DNA of 64,000 bases from Paragyromitra xinjiangensis (lineage: Eukaryota > Ascomycota > Pezizomycetes > Pezizales > Discinaceae): contig JBCAMK010000003.1 of assembly GCA_038503065.1 (NCBI GenBank), positions 2,914,001 through 2,978,000 of the forward strand, written 5' to 3'. The stretch's first letter is position 1; each line of letters begins with the position of its first letter. The position numbers and the translations under genes were made by a program. Under the pieces are notes generated by a model, which saw only the letters and a program-made list of their open reading frames with translations, searched no databases and was not told where the DNA came from. Of the stretch, positions 36,801 through 48,915 are shown piece after piece.

Positions 36801-38185
36801 GGAGCGTACAAGCGCCCTTTCCCGTGAAAAATTCAGACATTTTAATCTCGATCGGTTCATCTTTTCCATAGACTCTATATAGGAGGATGCTCTGCGATGC
36901 GACGAAGAAGGTAGCGAGATCTGAGGAGGGAAATGCGATGGCGAGATTCCCGGCGACAGTGCCTGTGTTTTTGACTTGGAGGCTAGCGATAACTTTGAGC
37001 TGCTTCAAGAGGGCTTCGAAGGGTTGAGATTTTTGGGTTCCGTAGTGTTTGATAGCCTCCTTAAGTATTTTTTCTAGTTCCGTCAAGGTGATGTTTGCCC
37101 CAATCATGAGGTGGGTATCCTCGAATGTGACCTCTCGGAGTTCTGCTAGACTACCAATGAAAAGGCAGATTTTCCGAGGATTGTTTTCACCCGTGATCTC
37201 GGCTTGGATCTTAGTACCGGTGGAACCGGCTATCAGCGCAACACCCGGGACCAGGTATTTCGCTAACAGAACCCATTCCAGTGAAATTGGTCGATAACAC
37301 CTCGTACCAAGGGCCAGGTCTTTGAGTTCGTGTTTCCTTAATGCCCAAGGAAAGACTAATCTCGCGTCAGGGCCATGCTTGGCAAAGGTTGGTAGGGTGA
37401 ATCCCTTTGCTGGAGTGTTTGATGTATCCTCGTCTATATTAGATTTGCTCTTGCAGCACCCTGCCGGCGGGTTTCCGTGCTCGTCTTGTGCCATGCAGCA
37501 GCCACCATCGAGACCAAGTGCCCCAGAGCTTTTGAGACTACGAGCCGCATCAAGAATTGGTCTGTATCCAGTACATCGGCAAAGGTTCCCGTCGAGAGCT
37601 TCTTCAATTTCCTCATCTGTGGGGTTCGGGTTGTTTTGATAGAATGCAAAAAGGCTCTAAAGGTTATATCAGTATCCTAGTTCTTAAATCAGATCTTTAG
37701 AAGCGGGGCCATACCATGACCATTCCTGGTGAACAGAAACCGCATTGCGATCCGTGTTTATCCGCGATCCGTTTCTGGATCACATGAGGTTCTGAGGTAC
37801 GAACGAGGTACTCGGTGGTGATGATATGTTTCCCATCCATGGCAACCAAGGATGTAAGACAAGCAACGACTGAAGTATAGGTGAGTGGTAACAAGGGGCC
37901 ATTGTATTCACAGACAACCTGAAAGACTATAAGCACTAATGGTTTTGAGATAATTTCAGCTAATTAGGCTTAACTTACAACTGTGCAAGCTCCGCAGCCT
38001 CCCTCACCGCATCCGAGCTTAGTACCTGTGAGACCGATTCCACGAAGGTAATCAAGCAACGTAGTTGTAGAGTCGATTGAGCTGACCTCCACCACTGCAC
38101 CATTGATACCAAATCGCAGAGTATGGTCCCAGCCTATAGCCAGAGCCGCAATCTTAGATTCGGCTAAATTTGAGGTCGGATGCAT
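33802..38185 (-). CDS. Xanthine dehydrogenase (purine hydroxylase, molybdoenzyme)
   Basis: Seven exons on the minus strand: 38185-37979, 37918-37715, 37656-35702, 35635-35107, 35046-34923, 34862-34042, 33993-33802, giving 1343 aa, the usual length. It oxidises hypoxanthine to xanthine and xanthine to urate in the cytosol, using Moco, two [2Fe-2S] clusters, FAD and NAD. Cluster ligands appear in CGEGGCGAC (59-67), CGFCSPG and LCRCTGY. A FAD domain follows ([20 protein letters not shown]), then the Moco domain with [33 protein letters not shown] and [10 protein letters not shown]. The Glu of YLET and the Arg of FRGFGGPQ, which bind purine in the bovine enzyme, are present, arguing for a canonical purine hydroxylase rather than a nicotinate-type paralogue. 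The FAD loop [11 protein letters not shown] departs from the common GGNTE form. The next gene is guanine deaminase. Confidence 0.95.
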
Positions 38186-40318
38186 TGTGCCCAGCGAAAG
38201 TTTTGATTTTTTTTAGGTACACTGAGCACGGGAATTAGAATAAGATTAAAGTCTTGCTTGATACAAGTAACCCTAGGAATATTTACCTGCACCTCACCGA
38301 CAACCGGCTTAAAAGTTCAACTCTCCAGAACCCTCCAAAGCGGACAGATGAATTAGTAGCGACCGAAGGCAAGAAAAGCTTGGGATATGTAAATTGAAGT
38401 TTATTGTTTGAGGTGCTAAATGGAAATTGACTTGATAAGCGTGGGCTCTTATTTCTGATAACTATCACTCAAGTGTGCCTGTAGCTCGTTTCATACTGCA
38501 ATGAGGTCGTAGTACTACCAAAAGCGCCAACTGCAGCCACCCAAAGAAGAGGAATTCAAAAGCAAGAAATATGATAGGTTCCTGAGATAACTTTGTAGTA
38601 TGTAATTGTGTGACGATTTGCTTTTTTTGCTTCTTTCTTGCTCGTCTATAACGGTGACGTCTCGGAGGCAACCGTAGTCTGGGATTAGCACGGGATAGAT
38701 AGGATTGCGCTTATCAGCAAGAGTATGAAGTCGACCCTGCGCTGTTATGGCCAACAAAGCACCCTCCATCCATCCTTAGGCATATGCCATGCCAGAGACA
38801 AAATATCCTGGCGTGGAATCTACTGTTCATTAGATATTACCGAGTACTCCTTTGTCAAGGTGCTACCAGCAGAGCCAAAGTAACAGAATCGATCGATGCA
38901 CACCCTTAAAGACTGTTAGAGGTCCCGCCTGCTGGGCTTGAGGGGTGGAGACGTAATTGGAAGGTCCCTGATTAGGGGCACTATGCCTACCTTTGTGAGT
39001 AACCTGTTAGGAAATACATGCAAACTCCGGGGCCAGGCAATGTCAAGGCTGAGAATGTGACCTTTAGGACAATATCGAGCTAATAGAGTATCAAGATCTT
39101 CATGCAGAGTATGGTGGGGGGCTTCGTATCTCCAGCGCTGGCTACGGGATACCTAGTCTGTGTGCTTAAGAACGATTCCCTAGGCTTTGAAAGGAACTTA
39201 AGTTCCATAGAAAAGAATAAGAATCCTAGGTGCTGAAAAATCCGAGAATTAACAATATTAGGAAGGGAAGGCTGATCGGTTTGGCGTGTTACAAGGGCTC
39301 ACTGCTATTCCAAAAGCGCCGTTACCCTAACCCTAGACCTGAATGACCATGTGATGTTACACAAGTCTTCATACCTCTTGCCGCAAAACCACCTTGTGCT
39401 AGGTAATGATCAGTGGTGGTAATTTGAATAAAGCTACTACTCTATGCGCGAAACTGAAATGATATTGGGTTTGATTTAGTACAGTGTATTTCATGTTACC
39501 CCAAGAGTTACCTGGTAAGGACATGTTATCCTAGAGATTAAATATCACTCTATCATGACCTATGTCTCTGGTGCCGCGTCATTTCCTATCACTTTTCTAG
39601 CTTTATTACGTGTAAGTTTCTCATCATCAACTCCGCCCTCAAGTTATGATCGTAAGAAAGGAAGATAAGCAGTAAAACGAGAACAAAATATTGAATGGAG
39701 CTTCGACTTCCATGTGAAACCAGCCAGAGGAGCTGCACGTGTTGTGCTTTTTATGCTCATCCCATTCATATCAGCATGCGCAAGTTGGGCTTCAAAGTTC
39801 ACCTCAGTCCACGACATTACACAGTCGCTTGCGTAATCTGTGCCGATCCAACTACCGCAATAACTGGCCGTATGCGACCACGCGCTAAGACGTTGGAATA
39901 AGAAGTGGCGGGTCTTAGGATGGAGGCTTTTGGGGGCTGCGGCTGTTTATGGCAAAAAGTAACCCTTTGAGGTAAAAAGTCCTTCGAAAGACGAAAAAAA
40001 CCACTGAGAAACAGTTTTACCTCAGCCCCAAGCTTAATCCAACGTACTAGCGTGTGGTCGTATACGGTCAGTTAATGCGGTACATCATGTGGGTTGGGCA
40101 TAATAGATATGCGGTGTCTGGGTTGTTCGCTCTTCCCCTTTCAGTGTTACGCGACACTGCACCGCATGGATGAGGTTGAGGGAACGCACTTCTACTTATT
40201 TCTGCTTGTCAGGAATCATTTTTCCTAGGCGAAAATATTCTAGTTATTCCTACATGAGGGGATTCTCATCTAGAACCCTAAATAAAACATTAAATCGAGC
40301 TATTATCTTTAGGCCTCA
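38186..40318. other. Gene desert upstream of xanthine dehydrogenase
   Basis: About 2.1 kb of AT-rich DNA without a supportable gene. The first few hundred bases should hold the xanthine dehydrogenase promoter. I looked for a TCGG-N6-CCGA site, which I recall as the Aspergillus purine regulator site, and did not see one. An open minus-strand frame at 38515-38769 lacks motifs and neighbours. Confidence 0.4.
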
Positions 40319-41061
40319 ATATATATGTTCTGACCCGTATTCCAAGGATGCCCATTTTAAAATGGGTTGACCTGTTTTCAAATGGGAGCACTTTGAACAT
40401 CGGCTGACCCATATCCAAAGTGAAACCAAGAGATGGCCAATATTCAAATTTCTTCTCTACATGTAATTATTACTTTACTAGTACGCTCTTGCAACTTCAA
40501 CCTATCTAGCCGTAATATATAAATAAATCCCGAGTCCCCTTCCATCATATACTAATGAGCAAGGTAGGCTTCAAGTTATCCCCACCCTCTACTGCCTATG
40601 GCTATTGCACAGTATTCAGCAAGTTGTGTGTATGGGTTGGGGTTGGGCATGAGACCAGAGCAAAGGTGCAGACTCCCTCCTGGTCTAGAGGTGCGGTTAC
40701 TAGTACAAAATACCTCGCGGGTGTAAACCACCCCCCTCCCACCATGTAGATGTACAACATAAAAAAATCTTTATTTTATCATCATCACTGCGCACCTAGA
40801 GATAACACGGTATTATTGATACTGCACCATAGTGGGCTCAATATTTCAATCAATAGGTTGAGGGGTGATTTACACCTTAGATTTCGAGGCAGTCTGAACC
40901 TTTGCTCACTCTTTGAATATCGGCCATCTTTTAGCTTTACTTTGGATATGGGTCGGCCGATGTTCAAAGTGCTCCCATTTTAAAACGGGTCAACCCATTT
41001 TCAAAGCGGCCTAACCCGTTTTAAAACCGGCATCCTTGGAATACGGGTCAGAACATATATA
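40319..41061. mobile_element. 743-bp foldback element with long terminal inverted repeats
   Basis: Left arm 40319-40449 and right arm 40912-41061 are inverted copies of about 130-150 bp. Shared blocks, read on the left arm, are TATATGTTCTGACCCGTATT, CCAAGGATG, CCCATTTTAAAATGGG, GAGCACTTTGAACATCGGC, ATATCCAAAGT and GATGGCCAATATTC. The right arm carries an extra block of about 30 bp that duplicates the CCCATTTT/ACGGGT motif. The 460-bp centre has no coding potential. Both ends sit in TATA-rich sequence, which hides any target duplication. No transposase is present, so any movement would need a partner element. Confidence 0.8.
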
Positions 41062-43377
41062 ATACGGATCAATATTTTAGGATAGCATAGTCTTCGCGTA
41101 ACGAGTGATACTAATGATTACCAGTAGGGATTTCATGCCTAAGGCACAGGGGGATAGTTTCTCATCCTCCGAAAATTAAGTTAAAGAAAAGTAAGAGGAG
41201 AAAATTGATAAGTGGGAACCGTGCAACGGAATATTGCGCGCAACGCGCATGGGCGATCAAAAGACCTTGCAACCTAGCTATGGTATAATTTTCCTCTAGG
41301 CGAATTGAATTTGAATTTCCTGCAGCATCACTAAATCCCTGGGATTTTTACGAGACGTCGTCCGAATCAAAATGTGACGAGGGCAACCGCCTCACAAAAC
41401 CATACTGCATAGTTAGGAATTACTCTAGTTGATCGACAGAATACTGTATTTGCTTTTCTGTGAATGCCGGGGGTAATGTTTTGAGTAGTCTTTGCATGTA
41501 TGCACGTTTACTCTAAATCAGCGGTCAACTTCTTATTCCAAACTTGTCCAGTAGAGTAGGCAACTAAAGGATGTAGCATGGGATGATGTAGACATGGATG
41601 TTTGTTTAAAAATTCTCGGAGTTAGTAATGTGCACCAGCCAACAAAGCTGAGCCAGTGACAGTGGGGCGTTATTACTACAATAGCGGAATAGATAAGATC
41701 GTAAGATAGAAATCCAATTAGGCTCCATGTTTATGGAGTAAACCGAGGGGCATTAAGAAGCGTTGCCTAATTGGACGCGATTTCTCGCTTGTCCTAGTTG
41801 GTATGTCGGCGACATGGGAGGGGTTTTTCCGTTGCTCGAGCAGTGCTTTCCTGCACCCCACATTCGGAGAAAGCCGGTAATCGCATTTTATAAGTTCGCA
41901 CCAATAAAACACACAGAAATACTCATAATTATAGCCAATGATAGAAATGCTACTCAATCGTTGTTGGTCGGCTAGAAGGAATAATCTAGCCTCACTTCTA
42001 TATTCAGCTGAACAGAGACATGAGCGGGGTAAAACTTTCACATGAACAACTATTAGATGGATTTGATTCGCAGTGAGTCCTAGGGGCAATGATAGACATA
42101 CGTCATGCACAGAAGAGATACTGAACTAGCAGATGCAATTGATCCATCGGCCCCGGCCTGTATATCGGAAATATCACAGCACAAGGTCAATGATTTTACA
42201 TAGGATTTTCTTCTAAGAGACTTCTTAGGTTACAATAACTGGGAGTTGTATTACCCACCTGAACTCCACTCCTCTTTTTAATCGTGATGCATAGATTCGT
42301 CAGGCTCGACTTCATCAACCATTCAGAAACCAGCTGGGAATTCGTTCAACAGCCCATGTTGTCTGATGCAAAGACCTCGGCGAGCAGCACGGAGCCAATA
42401 AAATAAAATAAAGGAGACGGGGACGCTGACCGGTTCCCTAGCTAAGAACTCTGCAACACTGGAGCCATTGGCTCAGATACTGGCCAGAAAATTTAGAGCA
42501 ATCAGTTGGAACATGAGAAAGTACAGAGAGTTGCGAAGCAAGAACTATGGGCTATTTCAAAGCTAGATCACATATCAGGGAAAAATATTTGATGGTACTG
42601 GGTATTAGAATTAAGGATTTAATAATCATGGCTTATCACTCGAAAGACTTTGTCTAACTTTGGGGTTAATACCACCACAAGCCTATACGAGGTATGATGT
42701 CACGTAAGAAATTTTACTCCTCAGAATTCCAAGCTGCAATACCAGATTGCATTAAAAAGGGCAGGGCAGGGATGCTAATTCGCGGTTGAATGTTGGTTAT
42801 GAACTAGGCTACATGACTCTCTAACAAACCTGGAGATGTGGTCATTCATCCTTAAAATACTCGTTATTGGTAGCATATTATTAGGGAAATATAGCCCTCT
42901 GTTATGAAACGTAAGGAGCCTGTCGCACTTCGTTTAGGATATGCACGGGCCTATTTCATTCTGATCGATGATCGAAGTGAGACTTCAGCGAAAATCAGTT
43001 TATTCAGAAATGTCACTATAGATCGAGATGTAGTGGAAAAGATCAAGCGAACCACTTAAATCGAGTCTAAATCCTGCGCGTGTTATGCAATGAGCTAGAA
43101 TGGTCATCACATGTCCGGAGGTGAACCGCGTGTGTTCAAGTTCTGCCGTCGTTCGCATGTTATCTCGGTATACGGGATACCCCACTTCTAGACAGTGATA
43201 ACTGATGATGGGCTTTTAAATATGAAAATAGGTACTCTCCTAGTAGTTCATGAAGTAGAGGAACAAAACTTGATATAAACCACCATCTGCTCGCTCAATC
43301 CATCCTTGCAACCTCACTGCTTTAGGAACACTAGTGCTAAAGACATTTCCAATTCCCTGCTTTCCCCACAAACCGAC
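41062..43377. other. Gene desert before guanine deaminase
   Basis: AT-rich, with only short frames. A copy of the CATG-N5-TCACTCG motif lies at 42627-42642. The last few hundred bases should contain the guanine deaminase promoter; no TATA box or purine-regulator site was identified by eye. Confidence 0.45.
42627..42642 (+). repeat. Dispersed motif CATG-N5-TCACTCG, copy 7
   Basis: CATGGCTTATCACTCG, about 740 bp upstream of the guanine deaminase start. Confidence 0.55.
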
Positions 43378-45248
43378 ATGCCTCCTTACACTTTCTACGT
43401 CGGAAACTTCGTTCACTCGAAATGCTTAGAAAAGCTCGATATCTTCAAGGGCTGCGTGCGTGTCAACCATATAGGGATCATTGACTGCTTTGCTCCTCGC
43501 TACAAAGTGGAACCTAGTAAGATTGGTCCGCATGGAAAACTAGATCAAAAGGCCGTGGACCCAGAGTTACAATACATACCAAAAGAGGTCCTAGAAGCTC
43601 TTGAGAAGCTTGATTTGGAGGAGAAAGATGCAGAAAAGCAAGTCTTGAAAGTTCTTGGAAGGGAGGCGAAAGATACGACGATTCATATTGCGCGAGAGTG
43701 GCAATTTTTCCACCCTGGTTTAATTGGTATGTTCATAGCTCTCCTTACCTTATCACGATTATTTAGGATTTAATTAATAATTGATGAACTCCCTGTTTAC
43801 TTTCGACTGTTGCAGATACACATATCCATGCTTGCCAATACCCAAACAGCGGGCTATTCGGAACCGGCCCACTGCTCCAATGGCTGGAAGAATACACCTA
43901 CAAGATAGAAGCCAAACTAAAGGACCCAACTCTCGCCAAAAAGGTCTATTCCCGCTGTGTACGCAGAACCCTCTCGAACGGAACCACCACCGCAGCATAC
44001 TATGCCACCATCGACCGAGACTCCACAAACATACTCGCTCAAATTTGCCACGAGGCCGGCCAGAGGGCTTTTGTTGGAAGATGCAACATGGATATTGCGT
44101 CAGGCCCTACATTGCCCAAAGATCTCCCGCCGCCAGACGAAGGGGAAGTGTATGCGGATCAAGACTATGCAACTGCGGTGAGGGATACAAAGCTATGCAT
44201 CGAATTTATCAAGAAGCTGGATCCAAACAACAACCTTATCACCCCGGTCCTCACACCACGTTTTGCGGTCAATTGCAGTAGTGAGCTCCTCATGGAGCTA
44301 GGTCTGTTGGCGGAGAGTACGAAATTGCCCTGCCAAACGCACATCGCGGAGAATAAGGCCGAGTATGCGGAGGTCATGAAGAAGCATGCGGATATCAATC
44401 CGGATTCATATGCGCATGTTTATGATTACTTTGGGTTACTACGGCCAGAGATGATTCTAGCACACGCAGTCCACTTGAATGATTGCGATATCAGACGAAT
44501 CAAAGCAAAGAATGCGAAGATCGCTCATTGTCCTATATCAAATGTTGCCTTATTGAGCGGGAACGCAAAAGTTAGGAAGATGCTCGATGCGGGTATCGTT
44601 GTGGGGCTAGGGACAGATCATGCAGGCGGTTATTCTCCCAGCTTGCTCGAAGTGGTCAGAGATGCGACTATGGTTAGTAGGATCGTCGCGGTGGAGGAAG
44701 CAGACAAACAAGCATCGCCGTGGCCACCAATCGAGGATTACTGTAATAAGCCGAGAAATCTACCGGGGGAAGGCGAGAAACCATTAAATTTGCCAGAAGG
44801 TTGTGATAAACCGGAGAATTTGCCAGGGGATCCAGGGGATCGTAAGAAATCAAAGACGCCGGGAGAACCACTACTGCCGGAACCGGAATATAGGGAGAAG
44901 CTATCGGTTTCTGAGGCGTTGTATCTAGCCACCCGCGGTGGCGCGCAAGTGATGGGATTGGAAAATAAGGTGGGGCATTTCGCTCAGTGGATGGAGTGGG
45001 ATGCGGTTTTGGTCGGGTTGACGCGTGTTTCGCAATCGAACGAGGCAGAGATTGGTGGATCTCTCAGCCCTGTGGATATCTTTGGGTTAGGTATTGAGAT
45101 TCATGAGGATAAAGATACGGATAAAATTGATAAATGGGTTTATTCTGGTGACGATAGGAATTTTTTGAAGGTGTGGGTTCAGGGGAGGTTGGTGCACGAA
45201 AAGCCGAGTGGCGGCCATGGAGGCCGTGGGTGTTCTCATTGCTATTAG
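43378..45248 (+). CDS. Guanine deaminase
   Basis: Two exons, 43378-43726 and 43816-45248, give 593 aa. The 89-nt intron starts GTATGT and ends TTGCAG. The enzyme hydrolyses guanine to xanthine and ammonia in the cytosol. It is a zinc amidohydrolase: DTHIHACQYPNSG carries the metal-binding HxH (about His119/His121), followed by LTPRFAVNCSSELL, CQTHIAENKAEY, LAHAVHL and GLGTDHAGGYSPS, the last holding the metal Asp (other members I know have GTDVAGG here). The protein is about 100 residues longer than usual. One insertion (residues about 45-105) precedes the HxH; another near residue 435 holds three copies of a KPxNLPxG-like unit. The C-terminus ends in a Gly/His/Cys tail. It supplies xanthine to the enzyme encoded 5 kb upstream. 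Confidence 0.95.
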
Positions 45249-45781
45249 GCATCCATGCGCTGAGGGTGAAGTCCTAATGATGATTCTGTTTTTTGTGATT
45301 ATTTCCTTATATCTTTTTTTCTTGATAGTAATAGTGATTCAACCTAGTGGCCATTCATCTCTATAGTTGCCTGAAAAAAAGGTTAGCAGTATTATAACAG
45401 AATTCTGATAGAGCAATAGGCTCTATTGCGCCTATACAGCTACACATTTGTGGTTCACCTCTAGAAGTAGATGAATGATAAATCTTTTCTGGGGCATTTC
45501 CGGTAAACTAGCAGGTATCCCTTGGTTGGTAGGTGCATGAAATGTCACTCGCTTAGGAAGCTGACATATCACAGGGTTAGGGTTTGATCAGAGACAGCGA
45601 TGACTGACCGTAACGAGTGACACAGGTCAGACGACACTGTCATTTGGCCGAATATCACAAGTGCAAATTTCCCTTGAGGCTATCACCGCAAGAAATAGCT
45701 TGCTATGGCTCTGAAAATATTTTTTCCCAAATGCTCAAGCTTTGGCTAAACCATCTTTCTGTCCTCATAACTTTCAACGAC
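45249..45781. other. Intergenic between guanine deaminase and membrane protein gene
   Basis: Contains the T-rich 3' flank of guanine deaminase, a copy of the CATG-N5-TCACTCG motif at 45536-45551 and the upstream region of the membrane protein gene. No further gene seen. Confidence 0.4.
45536..45551 (+). repeat. Dispersed motif CATG-N5-TCACTCG, copy 8
   Basis: CATGAAATGTCACTCG, between guanine deaminase and the membrane protein gene, about 230 bp upstream of the latter. Confidence 0.55.
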
Positions 45782-47219
45782 ATGTCTGATCCACTTGCTC
45801 TGGTTTCGGTACTCGCCGGTATCATTTCCCTTTCAGGTACAGTCCTTTCAAAATCAGTTAGTTTAGGGGACACTATCGACCTTCTACGCGCAAGATGGAG
45901 ACGAAAAGTAAAGGTGGGTACATTATTGTGGAAGAAATTGTCTCTGGGTTGAACTAGTGCTCACCTTTTACCAAACAGAGACTTGAACCATACGAGCTAT
46001 CGGGTGTGATGTATATCCTATTCTCACCAATCACAGACACCTTAACAGCGATAGAGAAGAATGTTCTCCAAGGGAAAAACGAGACGGTACTAGACTACCG
46101 TGCAAGACGGATGGCGGGCTGTTCCATGACCGGAGTTGCAGTATGCACATCCCACTCACGATCAAATCAGAACACTTCAACTGACACGAGAAATAATCCT
46201 ACAGGCGGCCCTTGTAGCACAAGTAACAAACACTAGTCTCCAAAAAGACTACACTAACGATCTCCCATGGATTGTGCGTGCACTCTGGACATGTGGTCTC
46301 GCCTTCTCGCTGCTATCAGCCTATTACTCTTTCTTGCTACACCAATATCTTACCTCGTTCTCTACCGCACAAGATATCCGGCATGCTTTCACCCACCGTA
46401 CCTTTCATAGAGCGAAAACACAAGATGTAAAGCTCCCATCGTTGACGGTCGCAGTGAAGTTGTGCCTCCCACCATATTTGGTGTCTTTAGCTATTGGGTG
46501 TTATATATTCACGCTAGGGATGTATTGGGGGTTTTCATGGACTCAGTGGTGGGAAGTTACGAATGAACCAGAGCAAGGGGTGGAGAATCGGAATGTTAGT
46601 GCCGCCTTACCCTCAAGAATAGCTACATATTCTCAAGACATCATGCTGAGAGGATCTCGAGCAGATTTTCATACTCTACATCTTAGCGATCGTTATCGTG
46701 ACCGTACTATTTACCATACCAAGCGCTATCGGGATGATTCTACAGGACCTGGACAGCCTCCATTTGTACCGCGAAGAACTCGGCCACGTGTGCCAGCCTA
46801 GGAACGTTGAGAGTGGCCAAAGAACCGATGGCAAGGCTGGGTCCGAGAGAACACTAGGCGGTGGTAACAACCACGGTGGCTCTTCGGGTACGCATGACCC
46901 CATATTTGCATGTGCTTCTAAGCACAAGTATAACTGGAAACTGACCAGAAACTTCCCAGAATCACCCAGAGTTCATGATCCTCAAACCTTTAGTTCATTT
47001 ATGCCGACATATTCTCTTCCCATAGATATAGCAGCCGCTACAACACGAGAGCCGCTACGAGGAGTTGGCGCAACAGTAGCCGTCCTATTGGAGGCAGCTG
47101 AGGCTCACAGAAACGCTGGCGTTGCTAGCCAGAATGTGGCTGCGGAGTTGGAACGGCTAGTTGATGGCCTTGCAGGAAGGCCAAGTAGTAGGAAGGGTGG
47201 TACCTCGGAGGATACCTAG
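45782..47219 (+). CDS. Fungal multi-pass membrane protein of unknown function
   Basis: Four exons (45782-45907, 45979-46140, 46205-46594, 46665-47219) give 410 aa, with introns of 71, 64 and 70 nt, all in phase 0. Starting MSDPLALVSVLAGIISLSG, it has a short amphipathic or hydrophobic N-terminus, then a helix around AGCSMTGVAAALVAQV, a strong membrane segment in ALWTCGLAFSLLSAYYSFLL, a third in PPYLVSLAIGCYIFTLGMYW and a fourth in IFILYILAIVIVTVLFTIPS. The C-terminal 150 residues are hydrophilic and end in a possible helix (EAAEAHRNAGVASQNVAAEL). The MTGVA..VAQV to ALW..SLLSAYYS block resembles a membrane module I know from uncharacterised fungal proteins, but I cannot name a family. The fourth segment appears only if the third intron is removed, which supports the model. 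Confidence 0.72.
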
Positions 47220-48915
47220 GTAAATTATTTGTGGTTGGTGGAAGAGTGATCGTGGTTGACGCTTCTTCTTTTCGTTCTCTAGTTGGCCTTGCGGATTTGT
47301 TTTCATCTGGGGCAGTGGGTTTGGATACAAGGCGGAGGAAGAACAGGACCTTACTGCTCTGCCGAGCGATAGTTCATGATCTAATACATTTACCCCACTG
47401 TAGCGGATGATGTATCCGGCTGTTGTTATGGTTTTGGCTTCTTTACTTAAGAGCAAAGGCACAATCTTGGGATCGGGCGCAGCCTGCATGCATGCTAGAA
47501 TTTCGCGGTTAATAATTTTTCTTGCATGATTTTAATTACATACCCTGTACGAAGTGAGCGAAGTGATGAAGAGTTAAGAGGTGCAAAGGCCTAATGAGTT
47601 TTAATTGGCCACTCAGTCTGACCAATGAATTCCTGTAGCAACCCTCCGATCTAAAATCCCTAACCCAACCCTAGAGCCAAGTATGATAACAAGCCCAATA
47701 TAGGGGCGGACAAGGCCACCCTCGCCTAGGACTAATCAATCATCAATGAAGAGCCTTGGGCAATAAGTTCATGGCCCTTCGTTCAGGGCATGCAACCCCC
47801 CCCCAAATGGCAACGAGGCCAGGTTTACTGAGGTCTAGTTCTTGATGATGGATCGGACCCGGGGGTCGTTTCGAGTTGTTTATTCATAGAGCTGTGGAAC
47901 GAGATTTTATTGGAGAGAAATAAAACCTAGGATAGTTTTCTACAGGGTTCTTCCACCGCCTAGCATGCTAGGTAGTCGTAGAATCCTACGATTAAAAAAG
48001 TATGGTGCGAGAAGGCGTAGAGGGTGAGCTGGGCAACACCCTCTTCAAAAAAGATTTGTTAGTAAAGCCACAGTCAAAAAGCGCCATCAGAAGGAAAACT
48101 ACAATTCTTGTGACACTAACCACCCATTTATGTCGGTTGAATCAGCCACCAAAAGCCTCAATTGCTGTTTTCAGGATTTTGATTGGTCAAATTAGCCCAA
48201 GGTGTGAACTAGCTTGCCTACGCCTTCCCACACCATACCTACCGGGACAGACCTTTGCCGAGAGTGTGGCTTTGCTAAACCGTCTTTCTGGATGTTGATT
48301 CGCGGCGTAAAAACAACACGTCAGGTTAAGCTCGTCCCACCTACCGAAGGTTGCCGGCCAGAACGCCTATTTTGGGAAATTCCTACTACCTGGCAAAGCG
48401 GAATTAAAACCCTCTGAGTGACCAAAACACGATTAACCGCAAAAAGTTGTCTTTAACTGGTATAACCGCGCAAGCTTCTTTGGCAAAGGTCTAAGTAGTC
48501 CCTACAGTACCTATTATATTAACGTTGCGAGAAGGTGAGTGTGACTTGGCGCTAGTAGCGAGCGCCATACTGAAGCAACAATAGAGGCGGTCTTCTACAT
48601 AGACCATTACAGCCCCACGAGGCACGAATTTAACTTAAACTTTTTAAATCATGCAGCCGATCCACTTGGGGGAGATATAAATAATCGATTGGGTGAGATT
48701 GAGCTTCTGAGTCCGATATCCCGGTTCCTGTGCGCCAGGTTTCTACGCAACCATGTTCAGCCGCAGAAAGAAAGACTATTGGTGTTGATATTCGGTCTAC
48801 TATGGGTATATGATCGCCTGGGGTGCGGATTGCCTAGTAGCCTTGTCTGCTGCTAGATAACCTCGAAACCCCCGCCAGAAATACCGTTCCATTTCCCAGA
48901 ATCCCGTACAGAACA
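47220..48915. other. Intergenic, no gene recognised
   Basis: About 1.7 kb with scattered short frames only. It includes a run of C near 47796 and a short frame with a C-x-x-C pair (near 48250) that lacks an ATG. Nothing here can be supported as a gene. Confidence 0.4.

Noticed and set aside
38515..38769. 84-codon minus-strand frame upstream of xanthine dehydrogenase
   Set aside because: It has an ATG but no recognisable motif, no splice partners and a composition like its intergenic surroundings.
39320..39335. CCCTAACCCTA resembling telomeric repeat
   Set aside because: Only two units, inside an intergenic region; too short to indicate a telomere or fusion.
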